Below, one piece after another: positions 60,275 through 64,000 of a stretch of DNA of 64,000 nt (position 1 is the first letter of the stretch; each line of letters opens with the position of its first letter). Under the pieces are notes generated by a model. That model had not been told where the DNA came from, did not search any database, and saw only the letters and a list, made by a program, of their open reading frames with translations. Origin of the DNA: Oligoflexus sp. (GTDB lineage Bacteria; Bdellovibrionota_B; Oligoflexia; Oligoflexales; Oligoflexaceae); assembly GCA_014377445.1 (NCBI GenBank), contig JACMPP010000114.1, forward strand, positions 62,001-126,000, given 5' to 3'. The position numbers and the translations under genes were made by a program.

Positions 60275-60980
60275 CAGCCTTGAGCAACGCATCCAAAAGA
60301 TTTTGAAACAAGGAGGAAGAAAACGACCTCTGATCGTTTTTGATGTGGATGACACACTGATCGATTGTCGTTTTCGCAAATCCCTGGTCTTTCGAGACTT
60401 TGCGAATCAGCCCCGAATCCAGAAAAAATGGCCCCTTGAAAGCCAGATGATTATCGATATGGACTGGACAAGACTTTGCTACCGCGTGAACGACAATCTT
60501 AAACTGCTGGCCATTGCCGATGAAACATTCGGAGGCGAACTCCTTAATTTCTGGCTGCAGCACTACTTTACCTATACCTATCTCATCCAGGATCGAGCCT
60601 TTCCCGGAGCGCAGGACTTTGTAAAGCGTTGCCTGGATCTCGGATCTCACATCGTTTATCTCACGGCCCGCGATCATCCCGGAATGTATCAAGGCACAAT
60701 CGAAGCTCTGAGCAGCCTGGGCTTCCCCATGCATTCGCCCAAGACCCATGTCATGCTCAAGCCTGAGGTGAGCATGAGCGATCATCATTTCAAGGTCGGT
60801 GCTCTCGAGCAAATCGCCTCTTTGGGCGAAGTCGTGGCATCCTTTGAGAATGAGCTGATCAACCTGAATGCGATGGCCGAACGCTTCCCAGACGCTGCTA
60901 TGTACTGGCGAAAGACGCTCTACGCACCCGATCCGCCCCCTCCCCACAGTCGAGTCGAGATCATGCTTCAGTTTCCTTAA
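60261..60980 (+). CDS. HAD-superfamily phosphatase-like protein
   Basis: A 239-residue protein. HAD motif I is LIVFDVDDTLID (about 26-37, D-x-D-x-T), motif II is HIVYLTARDH (about 133), and a later Lys and the acidic FENELIN (about 198) would be motifs III and IV. A helical cap domain lies between I and II. The ATG at 60261 is preceded by GGAGG ten bases away; the frame opens 37 codons earlier inside the ABC remnant. The substrate is unknown. The former neighbour was an ABC exporter. Confidence 0.8.
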   Translation: MPIFDSLEQRIQKILKQGGRKRPLIVFDVDDTLIDCRFRKSLVFRDFANQPRIQKKWPLESQMIIDMDWTRLCYRVNDNLKLLAIADETFGGELLNFWLQHYFTYTYLIQDRAFPGAQDFVKRCLDLGSHIVYLTARDHPGMYQGTIEALSSLGFPMHSPKTHVMLKPEVSMSDHHFKVGALEQIASLGEVVASFENELINLNAMAERFPDAAMYWRKTLYAPDPPPPHSRVEIMLQFP

Positions 60981-61030
60981 CGCTTCCGTTAAAACAAGGG
61001 GACCAAACCCGCACGTTTTAGGAGTCGATC

Positions 61031-62533
61031 ATGGCAGGGCAGCGCTACATACTTGCATTGGATCAAGGTACCACCAGTTCGCGTGCCCTTATTATCGATC
61101 AAAAAGGCCAAATCGCAGGATTGGCACAGGAAGAATTTCGTCAAATCTATCCTCAACCCGGCTGGGTCGAACACGACGCCAATGAGATCTGGGACAGCCA
61201 GTTCAAGGTCCTGAAGTCTTTGATGGGCCAATTGAAAACGGGCGACAGCATCGCGGCCATCGGTATTACCAATCAGCGCGAAACAACTGTAATCTGGGAC
61301 CGTAAGACGGGCAAGCCTATTGCCAACGCCATCGTCTGGCAGGATCGCCGAACAGCCGATCAATGCGAAGAGTGGAAGAAGCGCGGACTCTCAGAGCATA
61401 TCCAACAGAAAACAGGCCTCGTCATCGACGCCTATTTCTCGGCGTCCAAAATTAAATGGATACTCGACAATGTCCCAGGGGCGCGCGATCGTGCGAATAA
61501 AGGCGAGCTCGCCTTTGGCAACATCGATGCCTGGTTGATGTGGAATCTGACCGACGGGCGTCTGCATGCAACAGACATGACCAACGCCAGCCGCACGATG
61601 ATTTTCAATATCCACACGGGTGAATGGGACAAAGATCTTCTCAAGACTTTCGACATCCCCGCATCCCTTCTGCCTGAAGTCAAATCCTGCAGCGAGATCT
61701 ACGGTCAGGTCGAAGGCTCCAAATTTGGTTATGCAGCCCCTATTGCAGGCGTCGCGGGCGATCAACATGCAGCTCTTTTTGGACAACTCTGCCTCGAGCC
61801 GGGCATGATCAAAAACACATACGGTACCGGTTGCTTCCTTATGCTCAACATCGGCAAAGATCCCATTCTCTCGCACAAGAAACTTGTGACGACAGTGGCC
61901 TGGAAACTTGGCAATGAAGTGACCTACGCTTTGGAAGGCTCCATTTTCATGGGTGGTGCGATCGTGCAATGGCTCAGAGATGGCCTTGAGATGATCGAGA
62001 AAAGTAGCGACATCGAAGCCCTGGCCGCAACAGCCAAAGACAATGGCGGTGTTTACTTCGTCCCGGCCTTTACCGGCCTAGGTGCCCCTTATTGGGATCC
62101 CTATGCTCGGGGAACGATCATCGGGCTCACGCGCGGCACGAAGAAGGAACACATCGCGCTTGCAGCCTTGCAGGCGATCGCCTTTCAAACGCGGGATATT
62201 ATCGATGCGATGCGGGAGGATGCGAAGATTCCAATCAAAGAACTTCGTGTGGATGGCGGCGCTTCGACCAATTCTCAACTCATGCAGTTTCAGGCTGATC
62301 TTTTGAATGCGACCGTCGTTCGTCCCCAATGCCTCGAACTCACGGCTATGGGTGTTGCCTATTTTGCCGGTCTCGCCTGTGGCTTCTTCGAGAGCATCGA
62401 TGAGATCAAAAAGCTTTGGGCTAAAGAAGTGAGCTACGAACCGAAAATGCCGGAAAAAGAGAGTTCCAGACTCTACAAGACCTGGCAGGCGGCTGTGCAG
62501 CATTCCGCAGGCTGGGCCAAGACCAATTCCTAA
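61031..62533 (+). CDS. glpK: Glycerol kinase
   Basis: A 500-residue FGGY kinase making glycerol-3-phosphate, the precursor of the phospholipids that PlsC acylates. Family motifs: LALDQGTTSSRALI (phosphate loop), GITNQRETTVIWDRKTG, IVWQDRRT, NIDAWLMWNLT, VAGDQHAALFGQ, FTGLGAPYWDPYARG and VDGGASTNSQLMQFQADLL. The length is standard. AGGAG precedes the ATG. No glpF or glpD is adjacent, so regulation by glycerol cannot be judged. Confidence 0.96.
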   Translation: MAGQRYILALDQGTTSSRALIIDQKGQIAGLAQEEFRQIYPQPGWVEHDANEIWDSQFKVLKSLMGQLKTGDSIAAIGITNQRETTVIWDRKTGKPIANAIVWQDRRTADQCEEWKKRGLSEHIQQKTGLVIDAYFSASKIKWILDNVPGARDRANKGELAFGNIDAWLMWNLTDGRLHATDMTNASRTMIFNIHTGEWDKDLLKTFDIPASLLPEVKSCSEIYGQVEGSKFGYAAPIAGVAGDQHAALFGQLCLEPGMIKNTYGTGCFLMLNIGKDPILSHKKLVTTVAWKLGNEVTYALEGSIFMGGAIVQWLRDGLEMIEKSSDIEALAATAKDNGGVYFVPAFTGLGAPYWDPYARGTIIGLTRGTKKEHIALAALQAIAFQTRDIIDAMREDAKIPIKELRVDGGASTNSQLMQFQADLLNATVVRPQCLELTAMGVAYFAGLACGFFESIDEIKKLWAKEVSYEPKMPEKESSRLYKTWQAAVQHSAGWAKTNS

Positions 62534-62558
62534 TCCTCTTCCCAAAACACAAAACAAA

Positions 62559-62590
62559 AGGCCTGGGCATTTTTGTCTCGGCCTCGTTTT
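62559..62590 (+). terminator. Possible terminator after glpK
   Basis: AGGCC (62559-62563) pairs with GGCCT (62580-62584), with an A-rich and a T-rich flank (CAAA, CGTTTTATT). The stem is short and the loop long. Confidence 0.35.
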
Positions 62591-62712
62591 ATTATGAACT
62601 CACTTCAAATCATTTGTCGACAATCGTGAATGCACGAAAATGGCCTCTGGCATCATCCTGGAATCCTAAGCTATAAGGCAAAAAAAATCGCCCAATCGCG
62701 GTTCAGGCCGAT

Positions 62713-63999
62713 TTATTTCTCGTTAAATCCTTCGCTGTCGTTGTTCTCACCAACGATCACCGTAGGAAGGGTGCTTGGAATATCGACCGAGACAACTTTG
62801 AGACCGCCGGTGCCGCTTGCGATGATGAGGTTGCCATCACGAAAAACCACTGCATTCGCAGAAAGCAAATCTTCCAGTTTAAGATAACCCGCTCGCACCA
62901 GCGTGATCGGCTGGCATTTCGTGCTTGGCAGCAAAGGGTTCTGCGGAGTCGCGATGTAAGCAAATACCCCCCCTTCACCATTGGCCGCAAAGACCAGATT
63001 TTTATACATGGAAGCACCATTCGTGAAGGCTTTAGCCGTTTTGCTGAGGCTTGCACTTACTACCTTCGCACTGGCTTCAATTGTACCATCCGCGTTGCAT
63101 ACGATCGCAAAACCTTCTTCACCTAAAGACACAAGACTCATCGCATCACCGACTTGAATCGTCGATTTCGATTGCGCGGTGGCGGCCCCACCGATCTTTT
63201 TGGTGGAAACTAAAGCACCCGTCTTCGTGAGTGTGGTGAGAGTGCCGGGTTGGCCCGAGAAGGCAAACATCTGTTCGCTACTTGAGGAATAGCCAACGGC
63301 ACGCGCATCGAAGAGAGGGACGCTGGACGTTTTCTTGAGTGTTGCGGGATCAAAACTCGCAAGCTCTCCGTTATCCCCTGATGTCGCATAGACGAGAGAT
63401 CCTGTTGAATAAACTCCAGTACCGGCTTAGCCAAGAAGATTGGTCTCTGTGATCTTATCGGATAGATACTGGCCATTCATCTTAATTCGGCTCAAATAGG
63501 AATGCGCTGTGCCAGCCGAATCTGCGCCGACTGCATAGAGATATTTATCGGCCCAGAAAATGCCGTTCACGTCGCGCGTGGCATATTTCAATTCCGATTT
63601 AAGCGTGACCTTGGAACCTTCGATTGAAAAAACGTCGATTGCACCGCTCTGCGTATCACCAGCGATGTTGTAGGCGACAGCTACGCCCTTGGAATTTAAG
63701 GATATCGAATCAGCCTGTACGGACAGCGTATTGATGCTGGGGGGCTTGATATCAACGACGAGCTTTAAGACGTAACTGACAACATCGGGCATTGCTGCTA
63801 GATTTGCCCGATACTCTTCCGCTGGCACGATCTCCAAAGTTTGATTGACATCGGTCACCCGGTCCGCAAAGGTCGCCGCATCGTTATTTACCGTGACGGT
63901 ATCTTCTTCGCGACTCGGGGCACTCTTGCCGCAGCCAAAGGCCGAAAGAGCTATACTCAAGGGCAGAATGCTGTTTTGGAGAAGTTTTGACATCAGCAT
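62713..63999 (-). pseudogene. Lipoprotein with propeller-like repeats, broken by one in-frame TAA
   Basis: Reading from 63999 (or 63993), a lipoprotein (signal ending SAFGC) runs to a TAA at 63429-63427. The same frame then continues without another stop to 62713, giving 428 codons in all. The part after the TAA (AGTGVYSTGSLVYATSGDNG, then FDPATLKKTSSVPLFDARAVG) is coherent with what precedes it (VFSIEGSKVTLKSELKYATRDVNGIFWADKYLYAVG), both like beta-propeller blades. One base change separates TAA from CAA, GAA or AAA. It is either a recent nonsense mutation or a sequencing error; readthrough is less likely. An ATG at 63270 is not preceded by a ribosome site. Confidence 0.75.
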
Positions 64000-64000
64000 G

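Overview
The window reads as chromosomal DNA of a flagellated, diderm (Gram-negative) bacterium. It carries late flagellar genes (hook, filament cap, cap chaperone, flagellin), many signal-peptide lipoproteins and predicted beta-barrel outer-membrane proteins, an LptE-like lipoprotein, FabI and PlsC. Gene style (ATGA-overlapping operons, two CHASE2 nucleotide cyclases, a MoxR-DUF58 operon, planctomycete-style DUF1501/DUF1588-DUF1585 genes, many orphan outer-membrane proteins) suggests Bdellovibrionota/Oligoflexia or a related delta-type lineage. That placement is inference only; no rRNA or other phylogenetic marker was compared. No tRNA, rRNA, CRISPR array or prophage was recognised. The one clear mobile element is a complete IS4-type insertion sequence.

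Layout. 1-4.1 kb: two tiny basic proteins, a GNAT acetyltransferase, an outer-membrane protein, then coaBC-plsC. 4.1-9.25 kb: late flagellar genes flgE, fliS, fliD and fliC on the minus strand, interleaved with a plus-strand GNAT gene. Terminators of flgE and fliC lie inside the 3' ends of the convergent plus-strand genes. 9.4-13.8 kb: a four-gene gliding-type ABC operon (ATPase, permease, GldG-like, DUF4340) coupled by ATGA overlaps, preceded by a short structured intergenic element. 13.9-18.7 kb: a trypsin-like lipoprotein with a leucine-rich C-terminal region, a FecCD/FecE-type ABC pair and proC.

18.8-23.5 kb: an outer-membrane protein and a CHASE2 adenylate cyclase face each other across an IS that landed in the loop of their shared terminator. 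23.6-31.3 kb: a coiled-coil protein, a PorV-like membrane protein, a TPR-like lipoprotein, an ABC-F ATPase, a STAS-like protein, an LptE-like lipoprotein and iron superoxide dismutase. 31.3-45.1 kb: a second CHASE2 cyclase with a PilZ-like tail, a peptide-type solute-binding protein, an exported DUF1501/multihaem-like operon flanked by outer-membrane proteins, and recJ.

45.3-51 kb: envelope lipoproteins, an M23 peptidase, a DUF2157/GDYXXLXY pair and a LOG-family protein. 51-58 kb: a MoxR-DUF58-DUF4159-amidotransferase-like operon. 58-64 kb: a mini Flp-pilin cluster, a DUF503 protein, fabI, the remnant of an ABC exporter next to a HAD phosphatase gene, glpK, and a lipoprotein gene broken by one in-frame stop codon.

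The observations most worth following are the structured element upstream of the gliding-type ABC operon (its two strands suggest different RNAs), the IS in the terminator loop with its own start-masking hairpin, and the exported DUF1501 locus.
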